A stretch of 40,000 bases of DNA from Halisarca cf. caerulea (lineage: Eukaryota; Porifera; Demospongiae; Chondrillida; Halisarcidae): the NCBI GenBank assembly GCA_963170055.1, contig CAUJGJ010000080.1, forward strand, positions 2,501-42,500, given 5' to 3'. A program made the position numbers and the translations under genes. The notes under the pieces are model-generated. The model searched no databases. It was not told the origin of the DNA and saw only the letters and a program-made list of their open reading frames with translations. Shown piece by piece: positions 1 to 10,736 of this stretch (positions within the stretch are counted from its first letter, which is position 1; each line of letters opens with the position of its first letter).

Positions 1-115
1 CCTGTCCCTATACACGTACAGCACTGAAAATGACACTGATTGTAAGTACTTGTTCAGTTAGCCCTTGATGACACGTATGTACTAACAAAGTCTGACTGTA
101 ATAGCACACACACAC

Positions 116-171
<56 letters not shown>

Positions 172-721
172 GTAGACACATATATGTACAGACTGTTTAT
201 ATTACAGCCACACATACAGCAGATGCATTGTTGATATGAAACATCAAAATTATCGGAAAGAAGCCAAACTACATAACAGACAGCCATGCACAAATGTCCC
301 ACACAATATACGTATATAGCAATATACTAACACGTACTATACACACATACGTACGTGTGCAGGTACTACTTACATACATACATACGTATGTGCATATAGC
401 AATGTACTAACATGTACTACGTATATACATATGTGTATATAGCAACGTATTAATATGTACTATACACACATATACATAATATGTATGCATGCACTCCACC
501 TCTCTACCATAGACAACCAAGGACATGTACTGTACTCATGCAAAGTCAGACAGAACCTAAGTATGGGGGGGGCGTGGCCTATCCAGTTTTGAGATAATGG
601 TGATCAAAAGTTTTCATTACAAAAATTCATAAGTATATTCGGTTGAAAATTAGTAATTACATACACATGCTGTAAATGGAATTGCTGTATACTGAACATA
701 CGTGAGTTCTGAAACACTTAC
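1..721. other. Non-coding: probable intron of the transporter gene
   Basis: It holds a (CA)n microsatellite (105-168), many ATAC/GTAC runs (about 305-480) and a short G run near 566. No exon with usable splice sites was seen. The 82-codon minus-strand frame at 54-302 is mostly microsatellite translation. Confidence 0.6.
105..168. repeat. (CA)n microsatellite
   Basis: Nearly pure CA dinucleotide run with one CG interruption, in the transporter's probable last intron. Confidence 0.97.
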
Positions 722-1848
722 TACTGAGTGCAGGACGTCTCCAGTGATGTAATATGCTGCAACCATGGTAACAACAACCTGCAATGGATATTCATGTGAT
801 GTGCGTAAATGACAGCAGCTCAATACATTCCTGCAATGCATATACATGTACATATGTACATACACATGTAAAACACAGTAGACACAGAGCATGGTGCATG
901 CACTCAGACACCAGCAGTGTGAAGGTTTGTAAGAAACATTTCAAATGAGGATTTTTTCACTTCAAGGGCATTAAGTTGCTACAACAAGAGTACAGTGAAC
1001 TCTCTATTAAAGGACACCTCAGAAATGCAGAAACCTCCTCAAACAGGACACCATTGTTCTGTCCCTTTGAAGTCCTACACATTGACATGTGCACATTTGA
1101 AACCTCCGAAATAAGGACTCCTCTGTAAACAGGACAGCTTACTGTGCTCCTAATGGTGTCCGTAATACAGAGGCTTCACTGTACAGGACAGCTTACTGTG
1201 GTCCCAATTGTGTCCTTAATACAGAGGTTTCACTATGTATGCTATTCCCCAAGATGGCTCTTCCCTCAAGTCCACTCACGCAACCACAATGCCTTCAGTG
1301 GGACAATAGCACAGCATCTTGAATAACAAATAAAATACATTCTCTCAGATCCACTTACATACGTATTACAAATCATCCTGCATTCAGTGTCAAATACAAG
1401 TGTATATACGTACTACAGCAAATTCTCATTAATCTGCCACTGATTAGCCACCAAACCCTTTATTTGCCATCGATTTTGTGCACAAATTTCTTGAAAAGGC
1501 TGTACTTTGATTTGGGTAATCACCAAACTCATTAATTCACTCAAATTTTCCAAAACAATTTGTGGGGAATTAAAATTTCACGGTAAAACATCTTGCACAA
1601 AATATGCATAAGCAAAACAATGCACATATATAATACTACACATACGTATACACAAACGTACATATTTTGGATACAGAAAAACATACAACGTAGAATAAAA
1701 ATAATGAAGCAAGGTAGTACCCACCTGTACTGGCCAAAAAGCAGTTACTAGTGTAGGAGATGAGTGATAATTGGCCCAACTTAGACAAAGATAACACGTC
1801 ACCGATGTTATTAAAATCGTATAAGCAAGAGAATAGACAGCCTGCAGT

Positions 1849-1944
<96 letters not shown>

Positions 1945-1973
1945 TGTGTGTGTGTGTGTACGTGTGTGTGTGT

Positions 1974-2040
<67 letters not shown>

Positions 2041-2925
2041 CATGCATGTGTGTGTGTATCATGTGATTGCATTGGTGTATGTATGTAAGCACAAGAGAAA
2101 ATGAAGTCAATCCAGTAATATTCCTGCATAGAGCCAGCACAACAGGAAAGAATCAATGTGTACACAAAGCAAAAGGGTACACTTACACAAATGTTTGTAC
2201 AAGTATGTGTACGCATACCTACCTACAGTAAATACACATCTTAGATGCATATCCACATCAAATTTTACATACCTTAAAAGGCATTAGAAAGACCTCCAAT
2301 TCCCCTTGATGCACGAAGTACAAAGAGGACAGGGCATAACAGAATGCCCCAAAACCATAAGACCAAGACATAATATTCATGGGATAGCCCTTCCAGTTCT
2401 CTACAAGAAGATACGGCAACTATAGATACATCCAACCAGTACATCATAATGTGCGTACGTACTACCACACGAATTGTTGATCGCAGAATCTGCATTTGCA
2501 CATGCAGTGGAACACTGAAACAGTACAGGAAAGTGAAAATCTCACACAAAAGTTTTGTTTATCAGAATTTTCCTATACACAGCCAACACTGTGTTCTACT
2601 ACCACATACAACCCTGGCATTGACCTGAGCTTTGCTATAGCCAGAAATTTGTCAGTGCAGTGTTTGCTACAATCGTGCACTGTATGTATGTACGTATGCA
2701 TTTCACAAATGCTAAAATCACCATTTGGCATTAAGTGCACTTCATCCACTCCCAATGCATGTCTCCCAATGCATGTGTGGTATATACTTCGTGCTGCTCA
2801 CAGCTACACACTCAGGTAGAGCTACAACGCTACAGTACACACTGTGCATACAGCATGTACAGCTTACCCATCAGTTTTGATACTGAATTTTGTATCAGCA
2901 GCTTTTGTAGGACCAAGTGAAGAGC
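722..2925 (-). CDS. Transporter exons 9-12: second EamA half
   Basis: Exons 2868-2925 (starts [10 protein letters not shown]), 2273-2400 ([12 protein letters not shown] onward), 1725-1841 and 722-778 ([19 protein letters not shown]) encode residues 193-312. Phases at the borders are 0/1, 1/0, 0/0 and 0. The exon at 1725-1841 is preceded on the sense strand by a (CA)n microsatellite of about 200 bp ending a few bases before its acceptor. No terminal exon with the usual glycine-rich last membrane segment was found in 1-721, so the gene continues leftward. Confidence 0.85.
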
Positions 2926-5900
2926 CTAAAATACAAGAAAAGTCAACAGTAGCTCCTTTTCAGGGAACAAAGCCAGACATACCAACATAATATTATACGT
3001 ATGGTATCACCAATCCACATACACACATGTAAGGTATTTGTAGATATTAAGAGACAGAGGACATTATGAGACACTTGCAGGTTTAAAGACGATCAGTGAA
3101 AGTGTTTCATAAATCCTCTGTCTCATAATATCCACATATACCCTACCCATTGACTGAAAGAACACAAATATCATCACAAAATACTTTAAATTCTTAACTT
3201 GAGCAATCTAAAAATCCTTAACATATGTACGTATGTACATGTGCATCACAAAATGGAAAATTGTGTCTTCCTATTTACATGTATTGTTAAATCTGCGATG
3301 CATGGGCTCATGCACTGTAATGCAGAGGTGCGTGCGTATACATGTGCACAATTCAATGTAGAGTAAAGGGTGAATACGCTGCGTTCACTGGCATGGACAA
3401 GGGGTTCTAAACAGTGTGTAGAAAGCATCACAGCAAGCATAAGTAGCTATTACATCGTCTATAAACCGAACAAAAACACTAAACAAACAAACACATAAAT
3501 ACGTAATTTCTACGTAGAGATAAACTCAAAGGTACATAAAGATACGTACGTACACAACACACATCAAAACGCAAGGTAGAATATCACATGAAATATACCT
3601 GCACTCACTAGTACAGTGTACATCAGAGTGGAGAGCTGGAATCCTACAAAACTGTGGAAATAATGCCCATGCATGCAAGCACTCACTACTAAAGGAACAA
3701 ATTGCAAAACCTCCCTTCTACGATACATGCCAGGAGAAGACGGGTACCAAGAGATGGGCTGCAGCTAATGCACGGCCTTTGAAGCAGGGCCATCCAATGT
3801 CCAGATACACAAGTTTGAGCTGTGAAATGTCTGGAATGTACAGTTCCTATAGCATACACTCATGAATGTACAGGTCCTACAGCATACACTCATGAATGTA
3901 CAGGTCCTACAGCATACACTCATGAATGTACAGTTCCTACAGCATACACTCATGAATGTACAGTTCCTACAGCATACACTCATGAATGTACAGGTCCTAC
4001 AGCATACACTCATGAATGTACAGGTCCTACAGCATACACTCATGAATGTAAAGTACGTATGTACTGTACGTATGTACTGTACGTATGTACTTCATTGTTT
4101 GGCTGGCTATCTTGGATCAAAATATAATTGAAAATTACTACCGTGAACACGCCCTAATGTACATACGTACATACATTGTGTACATGTGCAAGCATTGACA
4201 TGCTGCATACTCACTGTCCGTATGTAGTTCAGAGAATACTACAATACTTCGTCACAGTGACTATACAGCCTTCACAATAGTATTAAGGTAGGACCTTCCG
4301 ATGACGGACTCTCCAAAAAGGGACACATACGTAAGAACAAATCTCTCTACTACGGGCACAGCTCAAAGTCCCAAAATGTCCCCTACCCACCACAGTACCA
4401 GACGGCATTCTAGTACATTTCAAACCTCCTAAAGGGGACAATCTCTCTACAAAGGATAAAGCCAGTAGCTGAATATGCACAGTATGTATGCATATTGTCC
4501 CTCTATTTGGAGGTTCCACTGTATATTGCAACCATGTGTATGGCTATCATACATCTTCACAGAACAATAGACACCACCATCAGAGTGTGCAAACAATACT
4601 ATGAATCGCTAGTGGTACGCAAGTATGTACATATGTATGTACAGTATGTACGTAGGTACGTATGTACAGTCTGTACGTATGTTTGAGTATTTCAGTACAT
4701 ACGTACAGTATGTATATAGATATATGCAGTATGGCCCTGGTGCGCTACAGCTGATGTAACTGTGCCCCTATCCACATGTACTACAGCTACTACACTGTAG
4801 ATATGAAAAACATACACCCACAATACAAGCCCACTCACCATACAAAATGCACTGAATAACAGGAGAAAACATCCCAACACCAGGTGTGAATATGGCCGGG
4901 CTTCGGAAGCATTTCTTGCAGTAGAGAACTCCTCTTCAGCAATGCCTTCCCCTCCACCAGTTAGACCACTTGTGAGTGTAATTTCAACTGCTCCAGCTAA
5001 AGAAAAATAACAAGGGTATACAAACCTTTGCAATGAATACAGGTACACACAATGATATACATTGATTGCAAATTTATGTTTAGTCTGGCTTGCTACGACC
5101 GACCCACTGGGATGGTTGTAGCAAGCCAGACTAATACCGTATGCGCTTTAATTTTCGTGGGGTGTATATTTCGTGGATTTTGTCTTTTAGCGATTTTCGC
5201 GTTTTAATATTTGCGGACGGCTATGTTTTGCCATTGCATAAGAGCCCGATCTAAATTTTCGTGGGTCTAAACTTTCGCGGATGGCTTCCAATCCGCGAAT
5301 ACCGCGAATATTAAACCACGCGAAAATTAAAGCGTATACGGTATATGCTTGGATACCAAATACAGTCAAACCTTTCCATAACGAACCCCCTCAGGACCAC
5401 TGAAAACTCAAAGGTTCACTATATCAGGGTGTTCACTATATCAGGGTGTTCACTATATCAGGGTGTTCACTACATCAGGGGTCATTTATAATAGAGTAAA
5501 TAGGCGTACATTCTAAGGTCTGTGTTTGTTATATCAGAGAGTTCATTACATCCATGGTTCATTATAGAGATGTTTGAGTGTATAGTGCTGATGCGCATAA
5601 CCTACATACCCTAAATTGGAAAATATTCACGAACAGTAAATTTTGCAAATCGGCGCCATATCTGGTAGGCAGAAAAATTCATGACTAAATATTTCGCGAG
5701 TCTCACCATACATTGTCTATACCTATACTTTGGAACGTGTGCAGGAATATTTGCGACAAAAAAATTCACGAGTGAAGTCAATTCGCGAAAATTGCGAATA
5801 TTATTGGTCACGAAAATTTCCCAATTTAGGGTATGTACATATGTACACACATACAAGGATACAAAATGTATCAATAGCAGTCAAACCTCGTTAACATGAA

Positions 5901-8900
5901 ATAATTATTGGCCAACATGAAATTGGTTCGTACATACGTAGATCTATGGCTTGTCTAAGTACGTATCTTTTCACATGAAGTGCTAGCCAAATCCAAGTGC
6001 AGATCCAAGCATAAGATCCAGCTCTGTTTACATCTTTTAGCACAGTTGATCCCCGTGTTTCGTGCTAAAGAGGTCCTTCTGTGTGTACAGTACATACATA
6101 CGTACGTATACACAATCTGCGTACCTGCTGCTCCAATGATGCTAACGATTTTCACCCATGAATATAGCTGTGGTTGACAAACAAAGAACAACCATGGCTG
6201 ATGGTATCACCACAAATTCCCTAATGGCTGAGGTGTGAAGGACTGTTAGCTATTTGGAGTTATACGAGGAGGGTAAAGGTGAATATCAGCATTGTTTGCA
6301 GTAATAATGGATGTTACAATGTTGGCATGAAACCAGAACCCTCTGTTTGTATAATTGCCCTAGCAGGAAGACGACAACTGGTACACAACAAGCCATAGAC
6401 AGAAACTGATCAATCCCATCACACACAGAGCATAGTAAGAATTAACATGCAATACGAGGCATTACCGTTTTCGAGTCAAAAGGCTCCAACTTGACCAAGA
6501 TACCCAGCAATACTGCCCAAGCAGGAAGAGTGTTCTACAACAGATGAAAAGGACTATTCTAAAAGTGATAAAACAATAAAATCATCAGCACATACGTAAT
6601 ATGTATGTTGCTGGCAAAAAGTGATTATTCTGATTTGAAATTGTATTAGTGACACTGAGTGTCTGTCTGAACAGCATTTGTTTAGTCACAAGCCCCTTTT
6701 TGAAATCACCTTGTGCTGTAAGTAACAGGGCTTGTGGGTAGACTGGAATGGTCTCACACAATAGTGACTTTTCTTCTTAATTTGGTCACAGATGAAGATA
6801 CGTAAGTTGCACAAGTGTCTTTAAGGGAGCATTCAACAGGTGAGGTTTTACCACAAATGGTCACAATCTATTACGTACATACGCACATCTAATTAGCCAC
6901 ATGTACAACACTACATGTGTGCAAACAAGCATACTCACTCCAAATGTACTGGCTATATTGGGGTTGGAGTTGTAGAGCCCAAGTATATACAGGAGCTGAA
7001 TAGACAGAAACAAACAGTCATCAAAAAACACATTTGTTGCACACTTTGATACAAGTGACTGGATAGAGTTATACACATTGGTTCATTCCTTTGTTGTAGC
7101 TCATCCTTTTAGGCAGTTTTCATGGGACAGGGGGTGGGGGCAAAATGTTCTTGGGGAAACAAATACAGCAGCCTTCTTTGACTCCGGGGACGGGTGTATG
7201 TGTGGCAAAATCAGCTGCATTTTTAGGCCTATTGCACTACAGATGATATAAACTGTTACATACGTACATATGTATGCATGTATTATCTGTGAAGGCAACC
7301 AGTTTTAGGACAAACTAGGCATGAAACATGACATTCATGTATGAACATGTAAGTATACAGTACATACATACGCACCTGATTTCCATAAGAGCCAAAGAAC
7401 CCAAGAGCAAAAAGGACCTGAACAGCAATTAGACAACTAACCCTGTCAAGATAGCTTGGCATATTATGCACATACATAAACCACCACATGCATAATACAT
7501 GACATGACAGGGGCATAGGAACACCCATACCAGGGAAGGGGCCAGAAGATTCTAGACGTAGAGCATACGTATAACAACAACAGCATGACGACACATGTAT
7601 TGGGACCCTATTTGCTAAAAGTGAGGGGACAAAGGCCCCCTGCCCCCTGTTCCTACTCCTGTGATGCATATGAAAGTACTTGCACTCCCTGCATGGTTGA
7701 TCATGACATAGACCACATCCTATCACACTTTGCAAACAATGTGCGTACACTTTCCTTTGTTGTAACTTGTGGCTAGTACAATTCTACATACTCACAGGAA
7801 TTTGTGCTAATGACGGAAAAATAAGTTTTCGCTCCATCACTCGTGAAACAAGGAGAAACACTGGAAAGGCTAGACTATCTCTGCAACAGAAAAAGAGAAA
7901 CAAATTTACATCATCATGTAATCAGATCTGTCAACTGAGCCAGCAGAATCAGGGTACATTTGAAACACAGAAAAGAACGCTTCTCACCTGTACAAACAGA
8001 ATATCAGAGGATTTGCTCCTGACAAAGCAGCAAACTTCTTGATCACCACTGGAGTAAGCCCAAATCCGCACTGAAATGACAACCAAAACATGTACATCAT
8101 ATACACAACCAAAACATGTACATCATGTACACAATCCTGAACTACACCACATGAATGGACAAACATTGCAGATCCTAAAACACATCTCAGATTCTGTGTA
8201 GGAATCCTAAGATAGTCCATTATGCCACCAAGACCAAGCAAGATCTTCAGACCACGCATGCTTTTTCCACAATCTATCAATACCTAACCCTAACCCATCC
8301 CTAACCCTAACCCACCCCTAAACCCTAACACCAAACAGTACAGCTACATGATCAGCAAACTTAAATATACCAACCAATGGCTTAATGCATGCATGCCAAC
8401 AGAAACCATGATAGATGCAATGCATGTAAATACCAAATGGCTGCAGTATTTAACTAAGTACACATGTTTGTATGGTGCAGTCACAACAGTTCAAGCCTCA
8501 CGGTCAACTCCAATGTAGGACTAAACCTAGTGTGTGGGAAGGGGACATTATTATTCAAGTCATAAGCAAGTTCTAAGGATACTAATGATACAAAAATCAC
8601 CCTCGGACACAGGGTTTAAACATAAGATTCATGCAATTCATCAATGTTTGCCTGGTAGGGCAGGACAGAGTGATGTCTACATACGTACGTATGCAGGACT
8701 TGAGTACACACAGCAGTTGTGCATCGTATACATACATACGTATGTACACCACATGAAATGATACAACATCATGCTGTGCCATGTCACATGGAGAACATCA
8801 TGTTGTCATGTCACATGGAGAGCAGGGCTGCATACAGGATTCGGAGCTAGGGGGGGCAAATTGAGCTTCCTAAAATCTTAGGGGGGGGCAATGCAATATG

Positions 8901-10313
8901 GGAGGTACAATATAGGTCTACAGAGACTGGGGGGGGGTATTATAGGTGGCAATGCTATGTATGGAGAGGGGGTATTATACAGTAGGTAACAATGCTATTT
9001 ATGTATAATTCAAGGGGGTTATGGGATTGGTGACAGTGGTCTTGAGAAAATTTTTCAAAATTATAGCATAAAAGCTTGTTTTTCATCCATTTTCCAGTAA
9101 ATTCTACCTTTCACAAACCCTTAGTGTATATGCTGAGACAAGTTTAGGGAGGCAGCAGATCTGCAAGGGGGGGCAAAAGATCTCCAAGGGGGGCGAATGC
9201 CCCCCCCCCCCCCCGTTCCCCCTAAATGCGGCCCTGGAGAGCATCATATTGTCATGTCACATGGAGAGCATCATGTTGTCATGTCACATGGAGAGCTTCA
9301 TGTTGTCATGTCACATGGAGAGCATCATGTTGTCATGTCACATGGAGAGCATTATGTTGTCATGTCACATGGAGAGCATCATGTTGTCATGTCACATGGA
9401 GAGCATCATATTGTCATGTCACATGGAGAGCATCATATTGTCATGTCACATGGAGAGCATCATGTTGTCATGTCACATGGAGAGCATTATGTTGTCATGT
9501 CACATAGAGAGCATCATGTTGTCATGTCACATGGAGAGCATCATGTTGTCATGTCACATGGAGAGCATCATGTTGTCATGTCACATGGAGAGCATCATGC
9601 TGTCATGTCACATGGAGAGCATCATGTTGTCATGTCACATGGAGATCATCATGTTGTCATGTCACATGGAGAGCATCATGTTGTCATGTCACATGGAGAG
9701 CATCATGCTGTCATGTCACATGGAGAGCATCATGTTGTCATGTCACATGGAGAGCATCATGTTGTCATGTCACATGGAGAGCATCATGTTGTCATGTCAC
9801 ATGGAGAGCATCATGTTGTCATGTCACATGGAAAGTATCGCACTGTCCATGTAGTGAACAGAATATGCATTGACATTCAGTATTATCTAGTCTCATGTAC
9901 ACAGGTCATGTCTGGCAAGAGTAGGATATAAAAATTACCTGACACAGCTCAGAGCCATATTACTTATAATATTTTGTACACTTGCCAGATAGACAGCACT
10001 ACGGTACAGGGTCGGGGGAGGGCATTGACAGATTTCAACAGTAAATGCTAACAAAAGGATTAGTGTGCTGTGCTGTTTACAATCTCGATACAGACAACTT
10101 GCAAGTCCACATAAAACAATGCGGAAAAAGGTATCGTGAACGACGGTGCCTACCATCATAGATACTCTGTCTGAAATTTGTTTGGCGACAAAGGAACACG
10201 AAGCCAAAAGGACTCAGAAACAGCCGCAGTAAATATACAAGCATTTTACCAGCACTGGAACAACGATGGCTTACTTGTGTTACAAGGTTAGCCACAATCA
10301 CCGCAAACAACAT
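722..10313 (-). CDS. EamA/DMT-superfamily multi-pass transporter, WAT1-like (12 exons seen, 3' end beyond window)
   Basis: Twelve minus-strand exons with GT-AG borders join in one open frame of 312 codons: 10275-10313, 7988-8070, 7796-7880, 7376-7417, 6939-6995, 6466-6534, 6125-6167, 4839-4996, 2868-2925, 2273-2400, 1725-1841, 722-778. The product has many hydrophobic segments. It shows signatures I associate with EamA transporters of the plant WAT1 group: [16 protein letters not shown] (residues 35-50), [20 protein letters not shown] (75-94), and near the end [17 protein letters not shown] (281-297). The two EamA halves are separated by a hydrophilic loop (about residues 141-175). Known members of the superfamily export metabolites across membranes; the substrate here is unknown. 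The start chosen is the first in-frame ATG (10313); an in-frame stop lies further upstream. The last 40-80 residues are not in the window. Family confidence is high; the WAT1-like subgroup is inferred from remembered motifs. Confidence 0.85.
1850..2062. repeat. (TG)n microsatellite, about 200 bp, interrupted by CG and AC
   Basis: Long TG run with TGCG and TACG interruptions. On the sense (minus) strand of the transporter gene it is a (CA)n tract that runs up to the CACTGCAG acceptor of the exon at 1725-1841, so it replaces an ordinary polypyrimidine tract. Confidence 0.95.
3029..3148. mobile_element. Foldback (inverted-repeat) element, about 120 bp
   Basis: GAGACAGAGGACATTATGAG (from 3051) pairs imperfectly with 3101-3124 on the other strand. 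The similarity extends outwards on both sides (GTAGATATTA against GTGGATATTA). This looks like a short MITE or foldback element in a transporter intron. Confidence 0.6.
3841..4050. repeat. Minisatellite, 7 x 30 bp
   Basis: Seven head-to-tail 30-bp units, each with CAG(G/T)TCCTA then AGCATACACTCATGAATGTA. Units differ mainly at one G/T position. The unit length is a multiple of three, so both strands stay open. It lies in a transporter intron (2926-4838) and is not coding. Confidence 0.95.
4839..8070 (-). CDS. Transporter exons 2-8: first EamA half and central loop
   Basis: Exons 7988-8070, 7796-7880, 7376-7417, 6939-6995, 6466-6534, 6125-6167 and 4839-4996 encode residues 14-192. Exon 2 ends in phase 2 (AG|) and exon 3 restores Arg before [10 protein letters not shown]. 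Exons 4-6 are all phase 0. Exon 8 carries an acidic, glycine-rich loop followed by the hydrophobic run [15 protein letters not shown]. Donors are GTGAGA, GTGAGT, GTGCGT, GTGAGT, GTAATG, GTACGC and GTGAGT. Confidence 0.85.
5081..5133. repeat. Inverted repeat, 20-bp arms
   Basis: Arms 5081-5100 (TAGTCTGGCTTGCTACGACC) and 5114-5133 are complementary apart from one G/T mismatch, with a 13-base loop. It directly abuts the next element at 5134. Confidence 0.85.
5134..5344. mobile_element. MITE with terminal inverted repeats, 211 bp
   Basis: The left end ATACCGTATGCGCTTTAATT is mirrored by AATTAAAGCGTATACGGTAT at the right. The inverted similarity continues inward with TTTTCGTGG against CCACGCGAAAA. 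There is no coding capacity. TA at both ends fits a Tc1/mariner-like TA target, but that assignment is only inferred. Confidence 0.75.
5370..5583. repeat. Dispersed CAGTcAAACCT-type element with internal tandem repeat
   Basis: It starts CAGTCAAACCTTTCCATAAC and ends GATGTTTGAGTGTA. Inside, a unit of about 18 bp (GGTGTTCACTATATCA plus two bases) is repeated four times (about 5412-5480). This is one member of the dispersed family described in the findings. Confidence 0.6.
5607..5834. mobile_element. MITE with terminal inverted repeats, 228 bp
   Basis: TACCCTAAATTGG at the left is matched by CCAATTTAGGGTA at the right, with further inverted similarity inward (AAAATATTCAC / ACGAAAATTT). No open frame of note. 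It lies in the intron 4997-6124 of the transporter. Confidence 0.75.
8281..8332. repeat. Interstitial telomere-like tract (CCCTAA)n
   Basis: Five degenerate blocks of CTAACCC/CCCTAA in about 50 bases (CTAACCCTAACCC, CCCTAACCCTAACCC, CCCTAAACCCTAAC). This matches the TTAGGG animal telomere repeat. It is short and degenerate, consistent with an internal fossil. Confidence 0.85.
8783..8824. repeat. Detached first units of the 27-bp minisatellite
   Basis: GTCACATGGAGAACATCATG and a following unit match the array that resumes at 9236. They are separated from it by the element at 8825-9235. Confidence 0.85.
8825..9235. mobile_element. hAT-like nonautonomous element inserted in the minisatellite
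   Basis: Left end GGGCTGCAT and right end ATGCGGCCCT are imperfect inverted repeats. The 8-bp sequence GGAGAGCA flanks the element on both sides (8817-8824 and 9236-9243), as expected for a hAT target duplication. The interior has several poly-G and poly-C runs and no coding frame. The insertion interrupts the 27-bp tandem repeat. Confidence 0.75.
9236..9838. repeat. Minisatellite, about 22 x 27 bp
   Basis: Tandem 27-bp units, each containing GAGAGCATCATGTTGTCATG followed by TCACATG, with scattered substitutions. All three plus-strand frames stay open because 27 is a multiple of three. The resulting 244-codon frame has no homolog-like features. Each unit carries a CACATG E-box. Confidence 0.95.
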
Positions 10314-10736
10314 TACTTCAAAAGCACGTCCCCGAAATTTGTTTGGGAAAACGGACACTGAGGATGCTCTGTGATCAGCAGGATAAAGGTTATTGCAGCT
10401 GCTCCAGGCCCTTGGTTACCACCAGCGAGGTGATGTACCGCTATAGATATCAAAAGTAGTTTTACACAACCGACAACATGCTCGATGCTTTCGAAACGAT
10501 TACCAGAACTGCGAAGGGTAAGGGGATTCCCCGATAATCGCCTGATCACGTCCTAAACACGTGCATCCTCCCTACATTGTCATGTGACCGTGAATCTACT
10601 GTCTTGTGACACCAACATCACTGTCCTCATGACATCTGTTCAGACAACCGAGGGACAGGAGGGAGAAGAAATAACTTGCTAGTCGAACGTTTCAGACTTA
10701 TTCTCCCTAAAATCAGTCGATGCTTCGAAGTTCATC
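10314..10736. promoter_or_regulatory. Divergent promoter between transporter and FLCN
   Basis: The start codons of two divergent genes are 423 bp apart. The interval is richer in CpG than the surrounding introns. It contains CACGTG (10558-10563) and GTCATGTGAC (10579-10588). The second is one base from the CLEAR consensus GTCACGTGAC bound by MiT/TFE factors. No TATA box is clear. Promoter function is inferred from position and composition. Confidence 0.6.

Larger units (their letters stand above)
8071..10274 (-). other. Transporter intron 1
   Basis: This is the first intron of the transporter. It contains the interstitial telomeric tract, a hAT-like element inserted into a minisatellite, and the main minisatellite array. 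A donor-like GTGTCAG|GTAATT at 9948 was considered as an extra exon, but no open reading phase joins it to its neighbours. Confidence 0.7.

Noticed and set aside
1578..2216. Long Cys/Val- or His/Thr-rich open frames over microsatellites (also near 15077-15604, 18033-18586, 22165-22835, 23368-23834, 28010-28730, 29952-30442, 35210-35506, 37611-38097, 38495-38899)
   Set aside because: They are translations of (CA)n/(TG)n in all frames. Only the embedded exon segments (for example 1725-1841) are real coding sequence.
3765..4127. Cys-rich repetitive frames on both strands
   Set aside because: These come from the 30-bp minisatellite. Both strands stay open because the unit is a multiple of three.
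3841..9838. CRISPR-like arrays at 3841-4050 and 9236-9838
   Set aside because: The 27-30 bp units are contiguous with no unique spacers, and the genome is eukaryotic.
9197..9931. 244-codon repetitive frame ([12 protein letters not shown] units)
   Set aside because: The 27-bp minisatellite leaves all three plus frames open. It lies in an intron and includes part of a transposable element.
9948..10007. Possible extra transporter exon with a good GTCAG|GTAATT donor
   Set aside because: No open reading phase connects it to exons 1 and 2, which join directly in phase 0 with a sensible protein.
10313..10549. 78-codon minus-strand frame as the transporter's N-terminus
   Set aside because: It is in a different frame from exon 1 and cannot join exon 2 in frame. 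The ATG at 10313 gives a family-like start.
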